Source of the DNA: Emmonsiellopsis sp. PD_33
Lineage: Eukaryota > Ascomycota > Eurotiomycetes > Onygenales > Ajellomycetaceae
DNA: 64,000 bases
Direction: 5' to 3'
Assembly (NCBI GenBank): GCA_032988165.1
Contig: JANTQF010000009.1
Coordinates: forward strand, 186,001 to 250,000
Under the pieces are notes generated by a model, which saw nothing but the letters and a program-made list of their open reading frames with translations, did not search any database and was not told where the DNA came from. The translations under genes and the position numbers were made by a program. Shown piece after piece: positions 34,109 through 44,497 of this stretch (within the stretch, counting starts at the first letter, position 1; each line of letters opens with the position of its first letter).

Positions 34109-37100
34109 TCACTTCATGAAGGGTGGTGGCGCGAATCCTAAATCAACGGAACCAAAAGGGTACCATCCCGGTTAGCCACAGATCAAAATCAAAAATTAAA
34201 TGCGAAAGAGAGAGAGAGAAAGAGAGAACATACGCTCCTCATCCACCACCGTCCCCTCCCTCCAACTCTCCTCCACCCACTCAACTTGAACAACATGCGG
34301 AATCTTCTTACTCGCCCGCGCTGCGATCTTCTTCCTAATCTCCTTTATATCGTCACTACTACTCACGCCGTCACTATCCACGACAACATGCGTGATTCGG
34401 GCGTCATTTATGGCGTCCTCTTTTTTCTCAGTGTTATCTGAGGGGAGTATGACGATGCCGCCGGCGAATCGGATCAGATTGGAGGCGAGGTGGAGTCGTT
34501 GGGGGAGCGGTGGTGATTGTGAGGCGGAGGTGGGTGTGGCGAGGTAGATTACCAGGCCCTTGAAGAGCCAGCCGGGGGAGTTGGAGAAGGGGGTAGGGGA
34601 TTCTTGGTGGTTTGTGATGTGGTGGTCGTTGAGTTGTTGGGAGAGCTGGGAGATTTTGGATGGGGTGAGATTTGTGACTGCGGGCATGGAGTCGAGGAGC
34701 TGGGTGGTGGTGGTTAGTTGGTTCGAGTTTCTTTCGGAAGAGTTGTCTATATAGTGTTGTTGGAGGGAGGTTAGTTACCTTCTTCAACTCAGACACATCA
34801 ACATCTCGTGCATAGCTGTCTGAGTATTTATCTACGTTGTCTGCGATTTCTTCTTCCTGATCTGCTGTCGTGAAGAACATGTGTCTGCGGATTCGATAGT
34901 TGGATATTAGGAAGCTGGTCTAGAAAGGGGCGAGGGTGACAGAAGGATTGCCAGCATGAACTAACTTTGGTTCCAATGGGACGAGGTAATCAGGGAGACC
35001 ACTGTCTATTTCGTTCTGTTTCAAACAGTCAAAAAGCCACGAGGGGCGGATGACGTTTTCTTTCGCACTCTTTTGCAGGGAGGCTACTTTTACGGTTCCT
35101 AAGATAGATGTTAACATCCGGTTCGTTTTTCACAGTCTTTTGTTTTCACTTACGGCGATCAGCAATGCAGACTGTATTTGGCGCTGCGGTATTCGTCTGA
35201 TATATCTTCCCGCCATTGGCTTTCACGAGCTGTTCCAATTGCGCCTTGGTCTTTTTCGGTTGTTGCATAGATTCGGTCATAATAACTAGTCTCAAAACGT
35301 CAGAAAAGCAACCTTGGGGAGTGAAAACAGAACATCCCGATACTCACAAAAATTAAGGCCTTCAAACAACTTCCCCGAGGGCCCCTTATATTCAGCACGT
35401 TTTCCCCCATCATATCCCGCAACTGTTAATGGCTTCTTCGTCGTCCTTTTTGGCCGTGCCCTGCGTGAATCATCGACTTTGAATTCCTTCTCCTTCTTCT
35501 CCCTTTCCACATTTGACTTGAGATCCATAAACTCCTGAATTGACAACGCGCTGTGCCAGTCCTTATCCATACGTAATCTCTTAAACCGCGGAAAACGCAG
35601 TGTGAGGCCCAGTCGAAACTGATCAGTCGGAGTTACCGATGCGGCTTTGATGCATAACACGACGGATTCTTCGGGTTTTATCCAGACATCTGGACGCTCA
35701 TATTGCGCATCGCCACCGCCTAGCTCGATGTATTCTGTAGGAGGGTGTTTGGGGTCCCAGTCGTGCCATTTCCCGTCGGTGTGATGCCGAACATTGGCAT
35801 AATCTGCTGCTGTGAAGCCCCCGCCCACTTTGCAAAACGAGAAACATTTCGTGGGATGGTCGCCTCTTTGGGCTTGGGAGTCGCCAACCCTCAGTCCACA
35901 CAGGAAGCTGGATAAGGCACCGCCTCGACGACCAGAGCCGTAGTATCCACCGATGACGATGCAGTCGAGAGATTCACCAAACTCGGTCATGTATTCTGGT
36001 TTCACTTTCATCCAGTCGTCATGGCGCTCATTCAATCTATAAGGAGAATTTGGGTTCTTCAGAACAAGACCTTCGGATGCCTCAGCAACAACTTTCCAGA
36101 GTAAAGGTTCGATATCGGCGGCAGAGTGGGCTTCCTCGTAGGTGTGTAATTCGAACCGACGATGCACGGGAATAATGCTCGCTTCAAGAGCCCTTCGACG
36201 ATCGCGTAGAGTGTATCTAGTAAGTGCTCGACCGTTGAGATAAAGGATGTCAAATATGCGGAATAGCGGTCTCTGTCCGGTAGAGAAAGGGTTCCGCTGT
36301 TCAGCCAACGCCGCAGTTTTGAGCGTACCAAACGGCACAATAGCATCGTGTTCCGGATCCCAAGTGATCATTTCCCCGTCTAGAATAATACTTTGAACCC
36401 CATCGGCAAACGCGTTCTGAAGATGCCGCGTAAGTGCGCCATTCTGGTCGAATAACCCATTGCCATACAGATAGGTATAATCCTTCGCTTTCCTTGACCA
36501 AAATCCAAACCTTTTTCCTCCTTGTACCGTATCATCCGATTCCATATGAAGTTGCATGCGCTCTCCGTCCAGCTTCTCCTCGATCCAGAACGTTGGGTCT
36601 TCTTCATCCAGCCTCATCTTCGCGATCATCTTTTCGAAAGACTGCATCTGAAACTGTGCCAGCTGAGGTTGGAAACACTGCATCAGAGCAACTTTGGCTT
36701 CATCCCCTTCTAGTCGAACATTGGGGTCGTACAACTCCCAGCAAACTCGTCGTAAGCTGCTCGAAATGCTAAACAAAGCTTCCGCATCTGGATGCCATAT
36801 ACTAAAAAGCGTCCGCTCCGTCGCTCCCACCTTCATCTGCCTCAAGATGATCCGGATAAGCCACATCAGCTCTTCCGGGTTCATGCGCCTGTAGAAATAC
36901 GACAGAATAGGTACTTGCTCATCTTCCTTCGACGCCACAGACAGCTTGTCCAGCTGCTCGTTTACCTCCTCAATAGTCATGTCGCCCACCTCAGTTCGCA
37001 TCGGCCGCTTGGAAATCACTTCAAAGCACCGCCCCGCAAAATCACCAGCCATCCGGCTTGCGAAGGTCTGCCCGGGGACCTTCCAGTTGAGCAGGTTAAA

Positions 37101-37595
37101 GCCATCCTCGGAGTTTTTATCAATCTTCATTACTTTCACCAACAGCTTCCCAATGGCCTTCTCCTTTAGCCCGTACATTGCTCGATCACGGTCCTTCTCT
37201 GGTACTATGAGCCGGAACGCTGGAAAGATGTCGTCTCCCACTTCCTTTCGCCATCGAGAGATGAACCGTTGTATAATGTCCCGGCGTAGTTCTTGTGGGG
37301 TTAGGTGAACAGGCGCCCCATGCCCGCGAGGACCAACCTTTCTCCTCGCTGCAGCGGGGCCTGTGGGGCGCTTCTTGTTTTCGTTAAGGGGGTTAAAAAG
37401 GGTCAGGAAGAGATCGTGAAATGGCAGTGTAGGAGAGTGATTATGTGGGCGATTTGGGTATCTAAGCAGGAGGTATTAGAGACCTGGTTTTTTTTTATAC
37501 GAGTTCATAGAAACAGCGTACTTCTCATTGAGCTCAGCCTCTGTCATTTCAGTCTTTTGGAAGCCCTCTGGCTGTGTTTCTCCCTCTGCATCCAT
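34109..37595 (-). CDS. lig4: DNA ligase IV (non-homologous end joining)
   Basis: ATP-dependent ligase that seals double-strand breaks in end joining, acting in the nucleus with the XRCC4/Lif1 partner. Seven exons (37595-37522, 37461-35348, 35285-35154, 35098-34966, 34884-34779, 34699-34234, 34137-34109) give 1017 residues. Visible parts are the N-terminal DNA-binding region (DLFLTLFNPL), the nucleotidyltransferase core with active-site Lys321 in WIEEKLDGERMQ, motifs RFGFWSRKAKDYTYLY, ILDGEMITWD, EGLVLKNPNSPY and WMKVKPEY, an OB fold ending with LTLRFPRFKRLR, then two BRCT domains joined by the partner-binding linker (second BRCT ending VVQVEWVEESWREG). The last exon is only 29 nt and completes RFAPPPFMK. 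Divergent from the EH-domain gene. Confidence 0.97.
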
Positions 37596-38361
37596 GATAA
37601 GACTGAGGCGGTTGTTGATGTTTGATCTGGATGCACAATTGACGGAAGGGGTTGTTGTTCAAGCAGACTCTCATATGAGGCTATACACAAGCGGACCGCA
37701 GAATGAGGAGAGATGAGAGAACTCTTTGATGCCGCCGGGTATTTATTTATTTATATTCGGATGTTTCTCTCTCCAGGCAGCACAACGCGAAGGTTGCGCC
37801 AGTGCACGTGATCTGATGTCATCGCTTTAGATGGTCTTTGACAGCGAACAAATGCTTCTCGCGCCAGACGAATTCAAAAATACAAGAAAATAGCCATATG
37901 AGTCTTATTCCACGTAGATATAGAAGATTCTTGATTTTAAAAGTGTAAACAGTAGAAATTGAGGAATCGGAGTCATATTTGGATTTTTAGTCGAGACGCG
38001 GCGGCTCGCGTAAGGCTGAGAGGCCAGACTAGCCAGGGAACATCTCCAACCATCTGGAACCAACCTGCAACATGACAGTTCAACGCCGCTCTGATATGAC
38101 GCCCTCCCGTCTGGGCAGTCTACAGTTTCAGTGGTCCGCCTACAGATTTGAACGTGACCCTTTATGCGATTGGATGGAAGCCTGATTTTGAAGTGCTACA
38201 AACGTTGCTTGGTCCACACCACGGGCATCTTGACCCCCATACAGCCACCCTTAACTCCCGCGATATCGACAGCGATGATACTTCAGCAGAGGTACATTAA
38301 TTAAATTCTGTTATTATTTGGATAAAACCTTCGGATACTGGGCATACAGCCTGCGTACCTC
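37596..38361. promoter_or_regulatory. Divergent promoter of lig4 and IRS4-type gene
   Basis: 766 bp shared between two genes that point away from each other. It contains CACGTG at 37805-37810 and TATTTATTTATTTATA at about 37740-37755 close to lig4. No coding frame is supported. Confidence 0.5.
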
Positions 38362-40047
38362 ATGTCCGACGAACCAACTCGCAATTCTGGCCTACGAGCA
38401 GGTTCTTATAGGCCCAACCCACCCCCAATCCCAGCCAAACCGGCTGCTCAATCCGCTGCGCTCCGGGGAGCAACTCTGGCTTTCAAGGCACAAACAGCAG
38501 CCAAGCCTGCGGCGGAAAAACCAGTGGAAAACACTAGGGATGTGGCAAGGATTGCCCAATTGAATGAGAGGTCCAACCGACTTGAGAACGGAGAGGAGGA
38601 GACTAGGGAGGGGGATGGCTGGGCACAAGATGCAGCGGGGATTGTGGAGGACAGAATCAAACGGTTTACTGAAGCTCCCAGTTCCATAGGGCCACAAACT
38701 TTATCTAGCCGTGATGCAGGCGCTCTCCGGCCGGGAACGGCCAATCCCCAGCAGATCGCCGCACAGCTGGCTGTGGGGAGATCGACGGCACGGACCTCAG
38801 TACCTTTATCACCAGCCAAGGAAGAAAACCGGCGGAGCAGATCACTGGGCCCGAAACCTGGCCCAGGTCCAGTCCACGGTGATACAGCTTCAACTACTTC
38901 CTCAAAAGCTATCAACAGTAGGAGCTCACGGGGCGAAGACGACAGTATTGCGACCGCATCGGACCTCGAGATGGATAACCACAGACATATCACGGATCCT
39001 CGCGGACGGCCAGTGGTAAATGGCAGAAGACCCATTGCGTCTCTGAGGAAGGACCACACGGGCGCCTCGCTGCCTCCCAGTCCACTTTCCAGAGAGATAA
39101 CACGCCCACGCCCGATCGAACCTGAACGGGGCCATTCTTCACTCCAAAACAGATCACGGCCTCCATTACCGCCGCGAACACCCACAGCAACAGTGAATAA
39201 GCTCGATCCTTTTCCGCGGGCCATTTCTACAGGTGATGACAGCATAGTTACGAAGTCTACAAGTGCCAGAACAGCGACACCCAGCGCCACCGTTCCACCA
39301 TCTCACACCATATCCTCCCCAAGCTCCCGCGCTAGTTTACGACCTCAACATTCTGGAATGTCGGACCATTCATTGGCAGATGCCGTCGCTGCATCTTCAT
39401 TAGCATCCTCCCGGGCACCGTCTCCATCGAAGAAAAGCGTTCCACCGCCTCCACCTCCACATCGACGCTCTCGTTCTCGATCATTCTTGAACCCGAAACA
39501 TCCCAGTGCCCAGAGGGACCCCTCTCGAACGCCCAGCCCACCCAAGGGCATGAGGCAGACAATGCGACAGGATCCAAAATCCGACGATGAAGCCGAGCGG
39601 CTGAAGAAATACCATCGGAGCCGCATCATCAAAACACACCCGAACAAACATCGCGAAGGTGATCGCAAGCGTTGGAGAGATCAAGTCACGGAACGAGAAC
39701 GGAAACGGTATGAAGGGGTGTGGGCAGCAAACAGAGGCCTTTTAATGCCCTATACCCGCGAAGCCGGGACGATGAGTGGAACGTCACCACAAGACATGGT
39801 ACTAGATTTAGTGGTTCGGGACATATGGTCCCGCAGTCGTCTGCCCTCGCAGGTATTGGGCCAGATTTGGGAGCTCGTTGGCCAGGGAAATGACCGGAGG
39901 ATGCTCTCTAGGGAGGAATTTGTCGTGGGGATGTGGCTGATTGACCAGAGTTTGAAGGGCCGCAAACTGCCGGTAAAGGTGTCGCAGAGCGTGTGGGATA
40001 GCGTGCAACTGATATCTGGCATTCACTCGGCATCATCCCAACGCTGA
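38362..40047 (+). CDS. irs4: IRS4/TAX4-type protein with C-terminal EH domain
   Basis: Single exon, 561 residues. In yeast, Irs4 and Tax4 act with the phosphatase Inp51 on phosphatidylinositol 4,5-bisphosphate and modulate cell-wall-integrity signalling, autophagy and rDNA silencing. The first 440 residues are basic, Ser/Pro-rich and disordered, with proline motifs (PPPIPAKP, PPPPPPHRRSRSRS). The conserved end is a Lys/Arg helix (SRIIKTHPNKHREGDRKRW) followed by YEGVWAANRG and an EH domain at about residues 480-555 (MVLDLVVRDIWSRSRLPSQVLGQIWELV, then REEFVVGMWLIDQSLKG), the fold that binds NPF peptides. The start is supported by MSDEP leading into RPNPPPIPAKP. An additional upstream exon cannot be excluded. 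Confidence 0.88.
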   Translation: MSDEPTRNSGLRAGSYRPNPPPIPAKPAAQSAALRGATLAFKAQTAAKPAAEKPVENTRDVARIAQLNERSNRLENGEEETREGDGWAQDAAGIVEDRIKRFTEAPSSIGPQTLSSRDAGALRPGTANPQQIAAQLAVGRSTARTSVPLSPAKEENRRSRSLGPKPGPGPVHGDTASTTSSKAINSRSSRGEDDSIATASDLEMDNHRHITDPRGRPVVNGRRPIASLRKDHTGASLPPSPLSREITRPRPIEPERGHSSLQNRSRPPLPPRTPTATVNKLDPFPRAISTGDDSIVTKSTSARTATPSATVPPSHTISSPSSRASLRPQHSGMSDHSLADAVAASSLASSRAPSPSKKSVPPPPPPHRRSRSRSFLNPKHPSAQRDPSRTPSPPKGMRQTMRQDPKSDDEAERLKKYHRSRIIKTHPNKHREGDRKRWRDQVTERERKRYEGVWAANRGLLMPYTREAGTMSGTSPQDMVLDLVVRDIWSRSRLPSQVLGQIWELVGQGNDRRMLSREEFVVGMWLIDQSLKGRKLPVKVSQSVWDSVQLISGIHSASSQR

Positions 40048-40656
40048 TATCTCTGGGTATTAATTCGGTAATGTTCCTTTGAGATGCTACTTTTAATCAA
40101 TGTATAAAATAGACACATCAATACTACTAGTAGTAGTTTATGCCCGCGAATAGTCTGCGGGGATTCAATCTTTAGAATGCGGGGTACTTTCTTCAATCTC
40201 CCTCTGCTTCATTCCTCCAGCCATCTCCAAAAAAAGATAGTAAAATGCCAATCGCCATGGCCACAAAGCTTCTTGACTGCCAGGATCTCGTCTCGACCAC
40301 ATCTCGATCTATCAACTTCCACAGTGCAAATCCCGATGTTCCTGCTCGGGATTTGAAATGAAAGGCTTGGCATTGCTGAGTCAGATCTGCTCACGTGACC
40401 TGCATACCTCGACCTCCCGTCGTGTCGTGGATATCGGATCCAACCAGCCAACTACTCCTGGAGATATCCAGTCTTGCACTGTAATGGCCGATGCGTCGGT
40501 CCCTCGTGCCACCTAGACGTTGCCTTCATGAATAATTGTCAGACTGCCATATCTCAAACATCCCCAGGACCTGTAGCACGTCGAACTACGCTCCGATCCC
40601 TGCATTGAGCCTCAGTAGCCCGCGAGGGGCAGGCAGCCTACCAAAGGGGGCTGGGG
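40048..40656. other. Intergenic region with TCACGTGA site
   Basis: 609 bp between the EH-domain gene and the next regulator on the same strand. TCACGTGA is at 40391-40398, 266 bp before the regulator start. No gene seen. Confidence 0.5.
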
Positions 40657-43500
40657 ATGGCTTCACTTCCAGATTCTCGCTTTGACAAGATGTCTGTCAC
40701 CAAACAAACGCGCAAGAAGTTTGCAAAGCCGCCTGTCAAAGTTGCCTGTCTGTCTTGGTGAGTGATGAGCTGGTGCGAACTTCGCTGCTGTACCATTGGC
40801 TATTTTACATCTCCTTTCTTTTATACCTGCATTTCTTTTATACCTCACCTTATGCTGTGACATGGGATTTTCTTATTGACTAATTTATCGCTAGCCGGGC
40901 CTCCAGAATAAGATGTGACGGGAAAGAGACTTGTTCATCGGTATGTAAGTTCCTATCGATCCCGTCGGAGGAGCCGTGCTAAAAGACGTGATATTTCACC
41001 CAGTGCGCCAGCAAGGGGAAAGAATGCTGCTATCTTCCTAGCAAACGGGGAGGCCCACGCAAGAAGAAAATAGTACAGCCGTCCTCACTGGGCATGCAAA
41101 TGCAACATAAATCATGGACTTCAACCCTGACAAATCCCCGGGTTGATGAAGGTATGCACTAACACTTGGGGTTTCGTTGCATGGCATAATGAAGATAGAA
41201 GTAATGCTTATATGATGTTGAATAGCCGTATTCAACCAATTCGACTCACTCGCCGCTCCAGGGGCTGGCTTGCGACATCTGGATTTCTCACCAGAGGTGC
41301 AGTCGATGTTTGAGGATTTGTTCGTCCAGGCTAGCGGGAATAACGCTCGTCTTGCGATGAATCCCGAGCCCGTTCCTATCCATATCCCTGAACAGGAACC
41401 TCCGCGAGTGAGGGTGTATGGCAGCGAGCAAGACATGTAAGAGTTCTGCAAAACTATATGACAGGGGTGATGTTTTTTATTCATTCCTGGGTCATTTAGA
41501 CGATTGCTGATTTAACTTGCAGATTAAATGGATATTATGTTTTCATCCACCAATACTTCCCGATATTTCCCCCTACACATTCTCCAATTGTAACCGACCG
41601 CCCATTGGATTCGCCAGGTGGCACGTCAGACTTAAAGTCGTCAGGCACGCCTCTGGCTTATATGCCTGTTTCGCCTGTCAGTCTTGCAATATCAGCAGTG
41701 TTAGCACTGATTCCTCACCCAAAGGACCCGGAGCCAACATCTCCAAAATCGGTACTGCTCAGAAGGGAGTACGCTGAGAGGTTCTCCCGGGTGGCTTTGG
41801 AAAGTATTGAGGCGGAATCGGAATTTGCTGAATCCAGCGCGAATCCTTCGCAGGCCCTTCTTAATAAGGCAGCGATACCGAATCGGTTGCCTATCCACCC
41901 TCACACTCCGGTTGATCTGGAGTGTATACTCGCGCTCCTGATTCTCAGCGCCTATGAATATGCACAGCGCGGGAACCTGGTCAGGATGCGCAATCGTGCT
42001 GGCCAGGCTTACGTTATGGCTATGAACATGTCGCTTCATGCCTTACCACCGGAAGATAATATGTTCTCCGAAGCGAGACGGCGAGCTTGGTGGATGACGG
42101 TATGATGAATCAACGTCGTTCTACTATATCTGCATTTTGGCTAATCCTCGCATAGTATTATTCCGTTTGCCAGGGTTCAATCGTGAGCACAACGGTAAGA
42201 ATTGCCATGCATATGGACTAGTCAGATTTTACAAACACGTAACTGATATTTATCTTTTCATGGAAAGCCTCCAACGATCATTGCCAACGATCCCAGATTT
42301 GTTACCCCTTATCCACGCTTTGCTTCAGATCCAGAGGTATGTTGTCCGGTGCAGCTGTCGACATTTTCTACTACTAACCGTTGTTATCATAGGGCTGGTC
42401 AATTTTATTACGAGCACAACACGCTCTTCTTGCAGCAACCCAGTTCATCCTTGATCTAAATCAGACCCTAAAATCCAAAGGCCAGATGCATCATATATTT
42501 GAACGGATGAAGAAACTAGACGGATGGATTCAACCCGTTTTGGCTCGTGCGAACAACCCGCCATCTTCGCCACCCCCGGCTAGTGATTCGGAAGAGGTGG
42601 TTGCACAAAGCATCCGAAATATCTCCCTTATCAAACTTTCTAGGCAAGTAAACGACTAGTATACCAGCATTCAAATACACAACGAATCTAACATTAAAGT
42701 ACAAATTAGCGCACGAATAAAAACCCACCGCTTCCGGGCATTCCTCGACATTCCTATATTCATCAAAAAACACTGCGATCTTACCTGCGCTAGCATGGCA
42801 TACCCAGACAACCAAGACCCCATCACCGAATCCTTAGCTTCCCAACCCACTTCAAAACTCTCCTGCTCTTGCAGTAGTCTATATGACATCCCCAGCGTTC
42901 TTCCAGCAGGCCAATCACCATCCTCCTGCTCAGCAACCTCAGATACCTCCGGCGCCACTACCAGCACTTCCTGGATCAATGAGGACGCATTCCCCTTCAC
43001 AAGCTACCAATCAACAGAGATATGCCTGCAATCGGCGCTTACAATTGCTGAGATGTTCCACACGCTCCCCTATCCGAGTCCAATCTATGAAGACGGAGTC
43101 GACAGTTCGTCACGCCCGCCAACACCTTCAGATCCAAGCACAATGCCCCAACGGACAATGCCTTCATTCGCCTGCTGCGCCATGCAAAGTAGTTATGCGA
43201 TGCTTATGCTGTATTACAAATCACGCGTGATGGATCAGACAGGAGAATCGGAAATTGCCGATAATCCGCTAAGAGGGGCGGAGGACGTAGCGGAGGAGCT
43301 GCAACATGGCCTAGACTGCGTAATTGCCGCGGTGAGGAATTATTCGGCTGCTTTCGAGGCGTTGGATGGGATGAGAGGTTAGTTGGAAATTTTTGACCTG
43401 TCCAGATGTGATATTGTCAACACAAAGGAGAATTTACCGGCTAACTCGCTATATAGATGAGATCGAGGGCGCATACTTAACGGCATTTCCCCAGTCCTAG
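40657..43500 (+). CDS. Zn2Cys6 fungal transcription factor, ten exons
   Basis: A binuclear-zinc-cluster regulator of unknown target. Exons: 40657-40757, 40895-40940, 41004-41151, 41262-41436, 41523-42099, 42156-42194, 42268-42336, 42393-42643, 42710-43377 and 43457-43500; 705 residues. The cluster is C31-x2-C34-x6-C41-x5-C47-x2-C50-x6-C57, with the basic linker KRGGPRKKK after it. The central part matches the fungal-specific regulatory domain (ILNGYYVFIHQYFPIFP, LECILALLILSAYEYAQRGN, ARRRAWWMTYYSVCQGS, HALLAATQFILDLN). The intron at 42644 uses a GC donor (AG|GCAAGT); no GT donor nearby keeps the frame. Two introns cut the zinc cluster, one within the codon of its second cysteine. The best-supported reading is a pathway activator; its target is unknown. 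Confidence 0.85.
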
Positions 43501-44497
43501 CTCCATTTATAATCTCAAGAAACACGGAAAGAAAAGAAAGAGAGAAAAAAAATGAAAAGAACCAGGACAAAAACCTATCATTCGTTCCTGTATCTACCCA
43601 TAATCAAAAGACAAAAAAGGAACAAAAACAGGCCAATAACGCTCTCCAAAACAACAACCATGACCATTCCGCAGCTTGGATTCGACAACATCCATGCATA
43701 TTTTCCTCCCCTCTTCTTCTTGGATATACCACCTTAACGATTTAATCAATGATGCACCCCCCTCACCCTCACCTCTCTATTCGGTTTCTCTTCTCTTCTC
43801 TTCTTTTCATTTTTAACTTTACATATATACCAGTTGTATAATAACCATTTCGGCCCACCCCTTTCATATATTGCCTATTTCACTTCATTATTTTTTATTT
43901 GATTCTTCTCGTCTGTCTATACCGTGTCAGGTGCCCTTTCAGTTAGTTATATAGTTCTTCCTCGTTCCGCGTATGCATGTGATGCCATTCTCGCGCTGGC
44001 GATATCCATTTATATATCCTATTTTAGTTATTTTTGCTTATATTTCTCTCTCTCCTCTCGAACCCGCCCTTTTTACCGCATAGGAGTCGGGGGTTTCCTC
44101 ATCCCATTACACGCGTATTCATCTTTCTCTTATATTCCCCGTAATTTGATGGCTAGCTATATATATTCAAGAAAACAAGTGATTGGATGCTGAAATTCCC
44201 TCCCTACTTATCAATTACATCCCGTCCCCTCTAGTTCCTCTACTGTAGACCCGAAAGAAGAGCACAGGAAACATGCTCATATTATACTTAAATCCAAAAG
44301 AGAGAAATGTGTCGTTACTATGTGTTTCGTCGACTATCTACAATAATAATAGCCGTAGATAGCCTATTCTAATATCCACGCTAAAGTAACCGCAAGAAAA
44401 AGAAAAAAGCCAAAGCCACAATAAAGAAAATAGGCAAAATAAAACCAAGTTTCTAATTAGGCAGCCAAGTACCATCGGCACCACCCGCCTAATGCAT
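43501..44497. other. Convergent 3' region, pyrimidine-rich
   Basis: About 1 kb between converging genes. T/C-rich runs (43780-43810, 43860-44060) and short frames without a domain. No gene seen. Confidence 0.5.
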
